Both the position numbers and the translations under genes were made by a program. The notes beneath the pieces are model-generated. The model was not told where the DNA came from. It was given only the letters and a program-made list of their open reading frames with translations, and searched no databases. From an uncultured Desulfovibrio sp. (lineage in GTDB: Bacteria; Desulfobacterota; Desulfovibrionia; Desulfovibrionales; Desulfovibrionaceae), in NCBI RefSeq assembly GCF_944324525.1, contig NZ_CALUWS010000005.1, positions 27,514 through 91,513 of the forward strand: a stretch of 64,000 bases of DNA, in the 5' to 3' direction. Shown piece by piece: positions 1 through 9,563 of this stretch (position 1 is its first letter; every line of letters starts with the position of its first letter).

Positions 1-1381
1 GCAGGGCATGGCCGCGGATGGGCAGGATGCAGCTTTTGCCGTCCGTTTCGGCCAGGAAGCGCAGGCGTTCTTCCGCAGCGGCGCTTGCCGGAGCCGTGGC
101 GTGTTCCTCGCCGGAGAGGAGAGAGGCCAGACGGTCGGTGACCAGGCTGTCCAGAAAGGCCGAGAGATCCGTCCGGTGCAGGTTTTCCCGCGGCATCTGG
201 GCGTGTCCCAGTTCTTCGCTGCTGCGCATGATGGCCGAAAGGGTGTTGACGTCGGCCTCCAGCTTGCGGCGCAGGAGATCGTCGGGAACCTGTTCCACCC
301 GCAGGCGCAGCCGGGTCAGCGGCGTGCGCAGATCGTGGGCCACGGCGGCCAGCATGCGCTGATGCTGTTCCAGCGCGGCCTTGATGCGGCGGCTCATGCG
401 GTTGAAGGCGCGGGCCGCTTCGGCCACCTCCGGCGGGCCGCTTTCCGGCAGGGGGGGCGTATGGCGGTCCTGCCCCAGCGTGTCGCTGGCCTGCATGAGC
501 TGGCGCAGGGGCGCGATGAGCCGGTGCACCACGAAAACGGTCAGGATCAGCATGCCCAGCGCCTCCAGCCCCAGCAGCGCCAGCATGAGGGGCCACGACG
601 GCGCGAGACGGCTGATGCGGTGGATATCCAGCCAGGTGTCGTTGTCCAGCCGGACAAAGAGGCGGCTGATGTAGACGTCCGCCTGATTGGTGCCGGGCAG
701 CATGAGCAGGCGCGCCAGGCCTGTGGGGCCTTGCCGGGTGACGCGGGTCACGAAGACCCACGGCGGCACGGCGGTATAGGGCGCCACTTCCTTCAGGTCC
801 GTGAGCTGGGAGCCTTCGTCCGCCCAGAAGGATTCGCTGGGCGGGAAGTGCGGCGGCGCGGCGCTGTCCGGGCGGGAGGGCTGGCTCTCGCCTGGATGTC
901 GGGAGACCATGTCCTTGCTCCACGGCAGCAGTTCGGTCGCGCTCGGTTCCGGCGAGAGATCGTCCGTGGAATCCTCGGGCGGAAGGGGAGAGACGAAGCC
1001 TTTGAGGCTGTTGCTGATGCGTTGCCGCAGGAAGAGGGAGGCCGCGTCGCGATACTGGACGGGCTGCGAGGAAGGCCGCAGGATGCGGGCATTGACGGCA
1101 TCCAGACGGCGCAGGCGGAGGATGAGCTCCGGCAGGGGCGCGCCGCCCTCATGCAGGGGGTCGAGCATGAGCAGGCAGAGGGTGAGGCTGGAGGCATGGT
1201 CGGCCAGCACCATGCGCGCGGCCTGCTCGTCGTCCAGGCGGTGGGCCAGCAGGGCCGTCAGGCTGTGCAGCAGCAGGAAGGTCAGCCCCAGCAGGAACCA
1301 GAGCCGGGTCTGCAGGCCGATGCGGGCAAAGAAGGCGCGCAGCGGCGCGCGGCCTTTCGCAGCGGCGGGCGGCGTATTCAT
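1..1381 (-). CDS. sensor histidine kinase, C-terminus cut by window edge
   Basis: Membrane histidine kinase partner of the response regulator just upstream, with an ATGA start/stop overlap that implies translational coupling. About 460 codons are visible. A first membrane segment lies near residues 20-45 (LWFLLGLTFLLLHSLTALL), then a periplasmic sensor region, a second segment around residue 255-280, a HAMP-like stretch and the dimerisation box AHDLRTPLTRLR with the phospho-acceptor His near residue 349. The ATP-binding domain is mostly beyond the left edge. This layout is typical of EnvZ/PhoQ-like partners of OmpR regulators. The signal sensed cannot be read from the sequence. Confidence 0.85.
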   Translation of the reverse strand, partial: MNTPPAAAKGRAPLRAFFARIGLQTRLWFLLGLTFLLLHSLTALLAHRLDDEQAARMVLADHASSLTLCLLMLDPLHEGGAPLPELILRLRRLDAVNARILRPSSQPVQYRDAASLFLRQRISNSLKGFVSPLPPEDSTDDLSPEPSATELLPWSKDMVSRHPGESQPSRPDSAAPPHFPPSESFWADEGSQLTDLKEVAPYTAVPPWVFVTRVTRQGPTGLARLLMLPGTNQADVYISRLFVRLDNDTWLDIHRISRLAPSWPLMLALLGLEALGMLILTVFVVHRLIAPLRQLMQASDTLGQDRHTPPLPESGPPEVAEAARAFNRMSRRIKAALEQHQRMLAAVAHDLRTPLTRLRLRVEQVPDDLLRRKLEADVNTLSAIMRSSEELGHAQMPRENLHRTDLSAFLDSLVTDRLASLLSGEEHATAPASAAAEERLRFLAETDGKSCILPIRGHAL

Positions 1382-2115
1382 GCCCGGTCCTGCGGGCCGG
1401 CCTCTTCGCGGGTGACGTCCGTGGCCAGCACGTAGCCTTCGCCGCGCACGGTCTTGATGAGCGTGCCGTAACGGCCGTCGTCCTGCAGGCGGTTGCGCAG
1501 GCGGCTGATAAGCACGTCGATGCTGCGGTCATAGGGTTGGGCGTTGCGGCCCTGCGTCTGTTCCAGCAGGGTGTCCCGACTGAGCACCTGCCGGGGATGC
1601 TGGAGGAAGATGGTCAGCAGCCGGTACTCCGCGCCGCTCAACGGCATGATGACGTCATCGGCCGTCAGCAGGTGACGGGCGGTGGTGTCCAGCCGCCAGG
1701 AGGCAAAGCGCAGGATGCCGCCCTGCGGGGCGGGAGGCTCGCTTTCGCCGCTGCGGCGCAGCACCGTGCGGATGCGGGCCAGCAGCTCGCGCGGCTCGAA
1801 GGGTTTGCCGAGGTAATCGTCCGCTCCCAGCTCCAGCCCGACGATGCGGTCCGTGCTTCCGTCCAGCGCGGAGAGGAAGATGGTCGGCACGCGGGAAAGC
1901 TCCCGCAGGCGGCGCAGGACGGCGAAACCGTCATCGCCCGGAAGCATGATGTCCAGCACCACGAGGTCCGCCGGGCCGTCATTCCAGAGCGTGAAGAAGC
2001 CCGCCGCATTATGAGCCGTGCGTACCTGGAAGCCGTTATCGGAAAGATACTCCTGCAACAGTTCGCAGATTTCCACGTCATCGTCGAGAAGATAGATGCG
2101 TTTTGCCGTTTCCAT
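1378..2115 (-). CDS. OmpR-family response regulator
   Basis: Two-domain DNA-binding response regulator of 245 residues, the usual family length. The receiver domain shows the acidic pair DDD near residue 11, the phospho-acceptor Asp in LVVLDIMLPG and the conserved Lys in LGKPFEP. The C-terminal half is a winged-helix trans_reg_C domain ending in the typical TVRGEGYVL motif. A GGAG lies six bases before the ATG. It is co-transcribed with the histidine kinase that overlaps its stop codon. The regulon is unknown. Confidence 0.92.
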   Translation of the reverse strand: METAKRIYLLDDDVEICELLQEYLSDNGFQVRTAHNAAGFFTLWNDGPADLVVLDIMLPGDDGFAVLRRLRELSRVPTIFLSALDGSTDRIVGLELGADDYLGKPFEPRELLARIRTVLRRSGESEPPAPQGGILRFASWRLDTTARHLLTADDVIMPLSGAEYRLLTIFLQHPRQVLSRDTLLEQTQGRNAQPYDRSIDVLISRLRNRLQDDGRYGTLIKTVRGEGYVLATDVTREEAGPQDRA

Positions 2116-2308
2116 GCGTGGCTCCAGGTGGCTTGCGGGGTGCGGTACGGTACGCCCGTCGCCTCATGCGGCCCGCATGCGGGATCATGCGGCGCTTGCC
2201 GGCAGACCGCATCCCGAGAGAGATGTGGCGGGGCACAGGGCTGTTCCTTTTGTCACATGATAGCTCAAGACAGGGCTGGCGGCAAGCGGGCCCGCGTCCT
2301 GAGGACCG

Positions 2309-3508
2309 TCAGACGAGGCGCGCCTGCTCCGGCGCGGCGGCAGCCGCAAAGAGCCGGTCCGCCAGCTTGCGGTGAGCGGCGGGCATGGCCAGGGTCTGCA
2401 GTTCCTGCGGGCTTGCCCAACGGTAGGCGCTGGCGGCGGTCAGCACGGGCGGGACGGGCAGTCCCTCGGCATCCGTTGCCCACGCGCCCGCCGTCAGTGC
2501 GACGCTGAAGCAGTGCAGGGTCACGCGGTAGGTGGTGTAGCCGTGCCGGATGATGCCGTGATCGTCCGTCACCCGCACGGCGAAGCCCGTTTCCTCATGA
2601 TGTTCGCGCACTACGGCCTGCCGGGGTTCCTCTCCGGGTTCCACCCGGCCGCCCGGGAATTCCCAGAGCCCGCCCCAGGCCCCGCGGTCGCAACGTTTCT
2701 GCACGAAGATGCGCCCCTCATGCCGCAGCACGCCCGTCACCACATCCAGCAGCACCGTATCGGCCTTGCGGCCGGGCACGGGGCGCTCGTGCACGATGCC
2801 CAGATGGCGGGACAGGCAGAAGTCGGCCAGCGGGCAGGCTTCGCAACGGGGCTTGCGCCCGCAGACGAGCGCGCCAAGTTCCATCATGGCCTGGTTGTGC
2901 GCCCGGGCCTGTGCGGGCGGCAACAGCTGCTGCGCCAGGGCGGCGATGCGGGCGGCGGCCTCTTTTTCCTTGACCGGCGCATCCACGTCGAAGACCCGGG
3001 CGATGACCCGTTCCACATTGGCGTCCACGCAGGCCACGGGCTGCTCGAAGGCGATGCTGGCGATGGCGGCCGTGGTGTACGGCCCCACGCCGGGCAGGGC
3101 GGCGATATCCTCCCGCTTCCGGGGGAAGCGCCCGCCGTGCACGTCGCGGATGCGGCGGGCCGCCGCCAGCAGGTTGCGGGCCCGGGAATAGTAGCCCAGC
3201 CCCTCCCAGGCATGGAGGACCTCCTCCTCCGAGGCGGCCGCCAGGGCTTCCGGCGTGGGGAAGCGCTCCATCCAGCGCTGGAAATAGCTGACGCCCCTAT
3301 CCATCTGCGTCTGCTGGAGCATGATCTCCGAGATCCAGACCTCGTAGGGCGTGTAGGTCCTGCGCCAGGGCAGGTCGCGTCCGTGGGCGGCGAACCAGCG
3401 CAACAGGGCTTCCCGCATCTGCGGCAGATGCTCCAGGGGGGCAAGGTGGCCCGGCGGCGGCACGGCGCCGGTGACGGGCAGGGGCATTTGAGAAGTTTTT
3501 TTGCTCAT
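2309..3508 (-). CDS. mutY: A/G-specific adenine DNA glycosylase MutY
   Basis: Base-excision repair glycosylase that removes adenine mispaired with 8-oxoguanine. The N-terminal HhH-GPD domain has the catalytic Glu in SEIMLQQTQ, the LPGVGPYTT hairpin and the catalytic Asp in VDANVERV. A [4Fe-4S] cluster site C-X6-C-X2-C-X5-C follows (CGRKPRCEACPLADFC). The C-terminal part is the NUDIX-like 8-oxoG recognition domain with the GGRVEPGEEPRQAVVREHHEE stretch. Length 399 is slightly long for the family. Transcribed divergently from the cyclophilin gene. Confidence 0.95.
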   Translation of the reverse strand: MSKKTSQMPLPVTGAVPPPGHLAPLEHLPQMREALLRWFAAHGRDLPWRRTYTPYEVWISEIMLQQTQMDRGVSYFQRWMERFPTPEALAAASEEEVLHAWEGLGYYSRARNLLAAARRIRDVHGGRFPRKREDIAALPGVGPYTTAAIASIAFEQPVACVDANVERVIARVFDVDAPVKEKEAAARIAALAQQLLPPAQARAHNQAMMELGALVCGRKPRCEACPLADFCLSRHLGIVHERPVPGRKADTVLLDVVTGVLRHEGRIFVQKRCDRGAWGGLWEFPGGRVEPGEEPRQAVVREHHEETGFAVRVTDDHGIIRHGYTTYRVTLHCFSVALTAGAWATDAEGLPVPPVLTAASAYRWASPQELQTLAMPAAHRKLADRLFAAAAAPEQARLV

Positions 3509-3536
3509 GGACCCAGCCTACACCCCGGCAGGCGCA

Positions 3537-3565
3537 TTGTCATCAGGCGTCGCTTGGCATATACT
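3537..3565 (+). promoter_or_regulatory. sigma-70 type promoter for the cyclophilin gene
   Basis: TTGTCA and TATACT are separated by exactly 17 bases, 55 bases upstream of the cyclophilin start codon and in the divergent gap with mutY. Prediction from sequence only. Confidence 0.6.
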
Positions 3566-3619
3566 TCCCGGACTCGACGGCCGTCTGCGCCGCGGGCACA
3601 TCCATCGTAAGGAGATCCC

Positions 3620-4129
3620 ATGTCCGAGAATCCCACGGTGCTGCTGGAGACAACCTCCGGCGACATCCTCATCGAACTCTTTCCCGACAAGGCCCCTGAA
3701 ACCGTCGCCAACTTCCTGCAGTATGTGGATGACGGTTTTTACAACAATACCATTTTCCATCGCGTCATCCCCGGCTTCATGATCCAGGGCGGCGGCCTCG
3801 GCGCCCGTATGGACGAAAAGCCCACCCGCGAGCCGGTCAAGAACGAGGCCGACAACGGCCTGAAGAACGACCGCGGCACCATCGCCATGGCCCGTACCCG
3901 CGAGCCGCACAGCGCCACGGCCCAGTTCTTCATCAACCTCGTGGACAACGAGTTTCTTGATCACAGCGAACCCACGCTGGACGGCTGGGGGTACTGCGTG
4001 TTCGGCAAGGTGGTGGACGGCATGGACGCCGTGGACAAGATCGCCAAGGTCAAGACCAAGGCCGTGGGCGTGCACGAGGCCGTGCCCACCGATATGGTGC
4101 TCATTACCGGCGCAAGCCGCTTCGAATAG
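3620..4129 (+). CDS. cyclophilin-type peptidyl-prolyl isomerase
   Basis: Peptidyl-prolyl cis-trans isomerase of the cyclophilin fold, 169 residues, cytoplasmic since no signal peptide is present (PpiB-like). Family signatures are [23 protein letters not shown] and [13 protein letters not shown] strong AAGGAG sits five bases before the ATG. The DinB-like gene follows after 12 bases, so the two are probably co-transcribed. Confidence 0.95.
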   Translation: MSENPTVLLETTSGDILIELFPDKAPETVANFLQYVDDGFYNNTIFHRVIPGFMIQGGGLGARMDEKPTREPVKNEADNGLKNDRGTIAMARTREPHSATAQFFINLVDNEFLDHSEPTLDGWGYCVFGKVVDGMDAVDKIAKVKTKAVGVHEAVPTDMVLITGASRFE

Positions 4130-4141
4130 GACGATCGCATC

Positions 4142-4618
4142 ATGTCCCGAACGTTGACGACGGCGGCGGCAGTGCCCTTTGCCCATGCCTGGAGCCTGCT
4201 GGAAGCCTATGTGGATGCCTGCCCGGACAGCATCTGGGAAGAGAAGCACGGCGGCTGGCCGGTGTGGCAGCAGGTGCTGCACGCGGTGACGGTGCTGGAT
4301 TTCTTTACCTGCGGGGAGCAGTCGCTGCTGCCCGCTCCGGCCCCGCAGGACGTGCTCATGCTCACCGTGCAGGGGACGGAAAGCGTGGACAAGAACGGCC
4401 TGCGCGCCTATATGGCGGCGGTGAAGGCCCGGGTGGACGCCTGGCTGGCGGCGCTGGACGATGCCGCGCTGCCCGTGAAGGATGCGCGCCTGAGCGCGGC
4501 CCTGGGCTTTGAGGTCAGCGCCATGTGGGTGCTGGTCATGCTGGCTTCGCATACGCAGTACCATCTGGGCTCGTGCGATGCGGCCCTGCGCGATCAGGGC
4601 CTGCCCGGCGTATTTTAG
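4142..4618 (+). CDS. DinB-superfamily four-helix protein
   Basis: Protein of 158 residues with the DinB/YfiT-like metal-binding helical bundle pattern: a histidine in the second helix (LHAVTVLDFF) and the paired histidines of SHTQYHLG near residue 141. Members bind a divalent metal through three His; many are thiol transferases or have unknown function. No specific substrate can be inferred. It follows the cyclophilin gene closely. Confidence 0.75.
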   Translation: MSRTLTTAAAVPFAHAWSLLEAYVDACPDSIWEEKHGGWPVWQQVLHAVTVLDFFTCGEQSLLPAPAPQDVLMLTVQGTESVDKNGLRAYMAAVKARVDAWLAALDDAALPVKDARLSAALGFEVSAMWVLVMLASHTQYHLGSCDAALRDQGLPGVF

Positions 4619-4726
4619 AGAACGTGAAGGCGACGTGTTTCGGGAGGAGGGGCGAGCTGCGGGCCTGATGCGTCAGGGCTGCCGCGCGCCCGGCCTTCCC
4701 GGTCAAGCGCGCTCCCGGAGAAAACT

Positions 4727-5281
4727 ATGAAGACCTATCTTGCCGGCTTCGTCCTTTCGCTGGTGGGGCTGTTCCTGCCCGCCGCCGTGCGGGCCGAGGA
4801 CGAGAAAATCGATCCGACCACCTATATCTGCGCGGAATATGTGGCGCTTGCTTCCACGCAGTCCGCGCCTCCGCTCTTCCAGAGCCTGCAGATCGACGGC
4901 TTTGTGAGTTCCAACATCGGCAAGACCGTGGCGGACCCGCGCATGGTCATGAGCCTCATGGCCCGGACCTACTCCGTGTGCCAGCGGGATCCCACGGCCG
5001 TGGCGGCCGATGTCTGGCAGGAAATGAAGCTGGAGCTTTCCGATCCGCTGGACGAGCACTGGAAGGCCGATACGGCCACCTGCCGCCAGTACAACGACAA
5101 TCCTGACGACGGCAGCGGCTTCGTCATCTGGTTGGACGGCTACAACCGACATTACAACGTGACCGAAAAGTCCGTTCTGGACAGCCAGAAGACGCTGGAC
5201 GCCTTTCTTGCCGCCTGCAAGAAGAAGCCCGACGCCCGCATGATCGACGTCATGCAGGAGACGCTCAAGAACAGCAAGTGA
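4727..5281 (+). CDS. secreted protein with two HdeA-like domains
   Basis: 184 residues with a clear signal peptide cleaved after AVRA (about residue 23). The mature protein appears to be two consecutive HdeA/HdeB-like halves. Each has one cysteine at the start and one before a C-X2-3-P/D-P-type turn: C35 and C85 (SVCQRDP) in the first, C119 and C164 (AACKKKPDA) in the second. The 45-50 residue spacing resembles the single disulfide of HdeA. HdeA is a periplasmic acid-stress chaperone; the family call comes from the cysteine pattern and motifs such as WLDGYNRHYN. GGAG precedes the ATG. A terminator follows the stop. Confidence 0.6.
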   Translation: MKTYLAGFVLSLVGLFLPAAVRAEDEKIDPTTYICAEYVALASTQSAPPLFQSLQIDGFVSSNIGKTVADPRMVMSLMARTYSVCQRDPTAVAADVWQEMKLELSDPLDEHWKADTATCRQYNDNPDDGSGFVIWLDGYNRHYNVTEKSVLDSQKTLDAFLAACKKKPDARMIDVMQETLKNSK

Positions 5282-5304
5282 GTCTCCCGTGCATCACGGA
5301 CAGG

Positions 5305-5337
5305 AACGGGGCTGCCGGAAACGGCGGCCCCGTTTTT
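5305..5337 (+). terminator. rho-independent terminator after HdeA-like gene
   Basis: Arms AACGGGGCTGCCG and CGGCGGCCCCGTT (one mismatch) with a GAAA loop, followed by T residues, 24 bases after the stop codon. Confidence 0.85.
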
Positions 5338-5348
5338 GGTTTTTCCTG

Positions 5349-5645
5349 GAGCAATTCCCCATAGAAAATGCGGATCGCTCTGGTAGTCGCGAGAGCGTCT
5401 ACCCGCAACCAAACACACGGAAAAACCACGCTTTTTTCGTAAGGTGAGGGCAGCCTCAGCAGGGGAATTGGACACAATTTCCCTACAAATCCGATCCACG
5501 AAAGCGTTTTCGGGCTGAAACGCTTTGCCTTTCCCACCAGATGACCTGTCGCGTCGCGAAAAAATGCGGCTTTTCCGCTTGTTTTCGGCCGGGCGGCGCT
5601 GGCCGCCGCCTCGCACGCTGTCTTTTTCAAAGGCAATGTCTTTTA
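5349..5645 (-). repeat. family A hairpin repeat, long degenerate copy
   Basis: Fills most of the gene-free stretch between two convergent genes. The right part (about 5515-5645) is an inverted family A unit ending in the TTTTTCAAAGGC arm. The left part carries the extension also seen in the copy at 19588-19823 (GGTAGTCGCGAGAG, CACGGAAAAACCACG, GTGAGGGCAGC). No credible gene lies here. Confidence 0.75.
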
Positions 5646-5720
5646 CCTGCCCCCAGTAGCGCGCCCAGGCGCGAAACGGGAGATCTCCCGCCATGCGGAC
5701 GGTTTGGGGCCCGCCGGAGC

Positions 5721-8552
5721 TCAGCGGCCAGGCGGCAGAGCGCGGGAGGCTTCGCCAAGGGACGCGCGTATGGTGTCGCAGCAGCGGCGGACGCCGTTCA
5801 AATCGAATTCGTTGACGGCCTGGAGCAGCTGGGCCAGCTGTTTCGCCAGGCAGGTGCCTCGGGCCCGCTCCAGCAGCTGGGAGGCGAGCGTTTCCGCCGT
5901 GCCCCAGTCCTTTTCCATGATATCGGGAAGGCCGGTCAGGGTGGCCGCCGCGGCGGAGCGGACACAGGGCGGGACCGGCGCGCAGCCCTGTTCCTGCAGG
6001 GGTTCCTCGCCGCCGCAGTACGCAAGGATGGCCTGACGGCTCTCGTCCAGCGCCTGCAGGAAATGGTGCGTCTTTTCCGCTTCGGGGGCCTGCCGCAGCA
6101 GGGTATTCTCCATGGCCGTGGCGTGGTCGGCAAAGCGGGCAAGCCCCAGATTGGTGGCGACGCCCCGCATGGCATGGATGAGCTGGAGCAGCTCCTCCAG
6201 CCGGTTATCCTGCAGCAGGCTGCGGATTTGTACCGTGCAGTCGGCATAGCGGTGGGCGAAGCGCTGCAGCAGGGAACGGTAAAGGCGTTCGTTGCCGGCC
6301 ACGGCGGCAAGGCCATCCGAGGGACTGAGCAGGGGCAGGCTTTCGCCGCCGGAGGGGGCGTCGTTTTCGCTGCCGTCCGTCTCATGCGAGTCGCTGGGCG
6401 TCTCCGCTGTGGAAGGCAGGCCGCAGGGCAGCCATTTTTCCAGCGTTTCCCTCAATTTTGCGGGGTCGACCGGTTTGGTCAGGTAGTCGTTCATGCCGGC
6501 GGCCAGCCCGGCGATGTGCGAGCCGGAATCCGTGTGCGCGCTCAGGGCGATGATGGGCAGGCTTTGCGGCGAATGTCCGTTGCCGCGGATGCGGCGGGTG
6601 GTCTCCATGCCGTCCATCACGGGCATCTGCATGTCCGTGATGATCAGGTCCGGCTGCTGCGCTTCGGTCTGCTGGATGGCCTCCTCGCCATTGGCGGCAA
6701 GGCTGACCCGGCAGCCCATCTGGGTGATGAGTTCCTGCAGGATCTCGCGGTTGATCTCGTTGTCGTCCACCACAAGGATATGGGGGCAGGACTTGCGAGA
6801 GGCCGCGGCGGGCTCTTCATCAAGCATCTCGGCAGGATCCTGCGACTGATGCTCACGGACCAGGAGGCGGCAGAAGGCCGGATGGGGCGCGGCCTTTTCC
6901 AGAACGGGGAAGGAAAGGCTGAAATGGAGGCAGCTCCCTCCGGGCTGGGTTTCCAGCTCGAGCTGTCCGCCCAGCAGGCGTACCAGCTGATGCGCCAGGG
7001 CAAGGCCCATGCCGATGCCGGTCTCAGTGCGGGTAAGGGAACTGTCGCCCGAGGTCAGCGGCTCGAAGATGTGCTTGCGTGCCGGCTCGCTGAAGCCGGG
7101 GCCGTTGTCCGTGACGGCGAACTCCACCAGAGCGTGGTCAGGCGGGGAGGCATCCGCCGAGGCCGGCAGGAGGCGGGCGGACAGGACGACGGTCCCCCGC
7201 TGGCTGTAGCGCAGGGCGTTGTCCAGCAGGCTTTCCAGCACCCGGCGCAGGCGCAGGGCATCGGTCAGTACCTGGACGGGCAGCTCGGGGGTCGCGTCCA
7301 GCGCCAGGCCAAGATGGCGCTGCCGGGCCACGGCGGCGAACGGACGGATGGTCCGCTCCAGCAGTTCCACGAGTTTTGCCGGCTGCTCGTCCGGGCGCTG
7401 CCTGTCGTCGGCCAGGCTGGAGAATTCGAGGATGCGGTCGATCATGGCGGTCAGGCGGCCGCCGGACTGCTGGATCTGCCGTACATAGCTCTGCTGCCGG
7501 GGCTGGAGCGGCGTCTTGAGCAGGAGGAAGCTCATGCCCAGAAGTTCGTTGATGGGCGTGCGCAGCTCGTGGCTCATGCGCCGCAGCAGATCCTCTCGTG
7601 CGGCCAGGGCCTGCCGGGAAAGGCGGGTGGCCTCCTCGGCCTCGCTGCGGGCGAGCTCCGCCTGCCGGCAGTTCTCGCGTGACTGCTTGTCCGCCATGTC
7701 CAGCGCGCGGATGCGGGCCTCGAGGTCGTCCTGCAGGCCGCAGAGGGCCCGAAAGATGTCGGAAAGCTCATCCCTGTGGGCCGGAAGAGGGCGGGGCGCC
7801 TTTTCTCCCCGGCGGGAGGCCAGCACATACTGGTGCATCTCGCGCAGGGGATTGATGAAGCGGCGTTCCCGCAGGCGCATGAACGTGAAGATCAGGATGC
7901 CGATAAGGGCAAGGGCCCCAGTGCAGGCCCAGGCCAGCATTTTGAGGCTGTGACGCAGCTCATCGGCGTGCAGGGTGATGTTGCGGCGCAGCAGGTGGCG
8001 GAAATCCCGGCACTGATCGATGATGATCTCGAACTGCCGCCGCATGTTGCGCGCCGCCAGGAAGTCCTGCATGGCCTGCCGGGAATCTTCGGGCATGACA
8101 TGCGGACGCGCATGGGTCGGCATATCGCCCGCCGCCTGCCGGGCGGCTTCGCCTATCTGGTCGGAAAATTCCTTGTACAGCGTGACGGTGCTGGTCAGCA
8201 GCGTACGCGGCGTGGGGGCAAGGGGGAGTTTTTCCACCGTGGACGGCAGCTGCGGCAGATCCTGCGTGGGGTCCTCGCGGCGGGGCAGCGCGCCCTGATC
8301 CTGGAGCCGGATCTCTTCCAGCATGGCCAGCATGGTTCGGTTGCCCGTACGGCCAAACTCCCGCGCCAGCGCATACTTGGTGCGTGCGCGGTATTCGATG
8401 TGGCTGGAGATGTCGTAGGCCTGACCCACCTCGTCAAGACGGCTGCCCCTGTTGTAGAGGTCCATGCCAAGGATGAAGATGGAGGCGCAGAAAAGGGTCG
8501 TTACCGTCAGAAGGAGGATGTTCCAGCTGCGGGTGAGAGCGCGGATCGTCAT
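5721..8552 (-). CDS. hybrid sensor histidine kinase with receiver and Hpt domains
   Basis: Tripartite phosphorelay kinase of 943 residues. A membrane segment at about 11-30 and a second near 210-230 enclose a helical periplasmic sensor region. A linker and coiled coil (about 250-320) lead to the dimerisation domain with His328 in MSHELRTPINELLGMS. An ATPase domain follows (DNGPGFSE; GIGMGLALAHQL). The receiver has LVVDDNEINRE, Asp640 in IITDMQMPVMDG and Lys in LTKPVDP. The C-terminal Hpt domain has His793 in LIHAMRG. The design is that of TorS/BarA-like kinases. No cognate response regulator is adjacent. Confidence 0.93.
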   Translation of the reverse strand: MTIRALTRSWNILLLTVTTLFCASIFILGMDLYNRGSRLDEVGQAYDISSHIEYRARTKYALAREFGRTGNRTMLAMLEEIRLQDQGALPRREDPTQDLPQLPSTVEKLPLAPTPRTLLTSTVTLYKEFSDQIGEAARQAAGDMPTHARPHVMPEDSRQAMQDFLAARNMRRQFEIIIDQCRDFRHLLRRNITLHADELRHSLKMLAWACTGALALIGILIFTFMRLRERRFINPLREMHQYVLASRRGEKAPRPLPAHRDELSDIFRALCGLQDDLEARIRALDMADKQSRENCRQAELARSEAEEATRLSRQALAAREDLLRRMSHELRTPINELLGMSFLLLKTPLQPRQQSYVRQIQQSGGRLTAMIDRILEFSSLADDRQRPDEQPAKLVELLERTIRPFAAVARQRHLGLALDATPELPVQVLTDALRLRRVLESLLDNALRYSQRGTVVLSARLLPASADASPPDHALVEFAVTDNGPGFSEPARKHIFEPLTSGDSSLTRTETGIGMGLALAHQLVRLLGGQLELETQPGGSCLHFSLSFPVLEKAAPHPAFCRLLVREHQSQDPAEMLDEEPAAASRKSCPHILVVDDNEINREILQELITQMGCRVSLAANGEEAIQQTEAQQPDLIITDMQMPVMDGMETTRRIRGNGHSPQSLPIIALSAHTDSGSHIAGLAAGMNDYLTKPVDPAKLRETLEKWLPCGLPSTAETPSDSHETDGSENDAPSGGESLPLLSPSDGLAAVAGNERLYRSLLQRFAHRYADCTVQIRSLLQDNRLEELLQLIHAMRGVATNLGLARFADHATAMENTLLRQAPEAEKTHHFLQALDESRQAILAYCGGEEPLQEQGCAPVPPCVRSAAAATLTGLPDIMEKDWGTAETLASQLLERARGTCLAKQLAQLLQAVNEFDLNGVRRCCDTIRASLGEASRALPPGR

Positions 8553-8663
8553 GGGGCGTACACCATACTTGAAGTCAGCGGCAATGTAGCATAGGCTCCG
8601 GCGAAAATCATCCGTCCCCCTGCAGGCCCATTTTCGTCAACCCTTCCGCCCCTTCCGTCCGTC

Positions 8664-9563
8664 ATGCCGCTTCTGCAACGAATCTGGCCGCATCTTGCCC
8701 TGCTGCTGGCCATGTGCTTCTGGAGCACATCCTATCTGGCCATGCGCATCGCCCTGACCGCTCTTGACCCTCACAGTCTCATGCTGGGGCGCATGGCCGT
8801 GGCCACGCTGGTGCTGGTTCCGCTCTGGCCGCATCTCTGGAAGGCGCTTCGCCGCTACGGGAAATGGCGCTGGCTCCTGTTCATGGGATTGTGCGAGCCG
8901 GGATGCTACTTCCTGTTGGAGACAAACGCCCTGCGCTTCACCACGGCCTCGCAGGCGGGCATGGTCATTGCCCTCATGCCGCTCTTCGTGGGTCTGCTGG
9001 CCTGGTTCGCCCTGCGTGAGCGCGTGGGCCTGCAGGGCTGGTGCGGCTTCGGCCTGGCCGTGGGCGGGGTGATCTGGCTGACGCTGGCGGCCGCGCCCCA
9101 GACGAGCGCCCCCAATCCCCTGCTGGGCAACATCCTTGAAGGGCTGGCCATCTTTTGCGGTTCCGTCTATACGGTGACGGCCCGCCACCTTTCCTCCTGC
9201 TATTCCCCCTTGCAGATCACGGCCGTGCAGTCGCTGGTGGGGCTTGTCTTCTTCGGGGCGCTGCATGTGCTCGTGCCGCTGGAAGTGACGCCGGTGCAGC
9301 TCGATATCGACCTGCCGTCCTGGGCCGCCTGGGCCGCGGTGCCCTATCTGGGCTGTGTGGTCTCGCTGGGGGGCTACGGCCTTTACAATGTGGGCGTGCA
9401 CCGTCTTTCGGCCGCGCAGGCCGCCGCCTACACCAATCTGATCCCGGTGCTGACGCTGCTGCTCGGCGTCTGGCTGCTGCGGGAGGTCTTTTTGCCTGCC
9501 CAGTACGCGGCCTCGGCGTTGATCATCGCCGGCGTGCTGCTCAGTCAATGGCGCAGGAGCTGA
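8664..9563 (+). CDS. EamA/DMT-family transporter
   Basis: Inner-membrane protein of 299 residues with about ten hydrophobic helices arranged as two EamA repeats. The first starts with FWSTSYLAMRIAL and the second near SVYTVTARHLSS. Drug/metabolite transporter family; substrates vary widely (metabolites, amino acids, purines) and cannot be assigned here. No clear ribosome-binding site is seen. Transcribed divergently from the hybrid kinase. Confidence 0.88.
   Translation: MPLLQRIWPHLALLLAMCFWSTSYLAMRIALTALDPHSLMLGRMAVATLVLVPLWPHLWKALRRYGKWRWLLFMGLCEPGCYFLLETNALRFTTASQAGMVIALMPLFVGLLAWFALRERVGLQGWCGFGLAVGGVIWLTLAAAPQTSAPNPLLGNILEGLAIFCGSVYTVTARHLSSCYSPLQITAVQSLVGLVFFGALHVLVPLEVTPVQLDIDLPSWAAWAAVPYLGCVVSLGGYGLYNVGVHRLSAAQAAAYTNLIPVLTLLLGVWLLREVFLPAQYAASALIIAGVLLSQWRRS

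Noticed and set aside
8-1435. Long plus-strand open frame of 475 codons
   Set aside because: It is antisense to the histidine kinase, which has clear family motifs; the composition (His/Arg/Gln/Gly-rich) is typical of a shadow in GC-rich DNA.
5349-5645. Classic insertion sequence remnant
   Set aside because: No transposase fragment is seen; the content matches family A units and their extension.
5541-7682. Plus-strand open frame of 713 codons
   Set aside because: Antisense to the hybrid kinase and starting inside a repeat; no recognisable domain and shadow-like composition.
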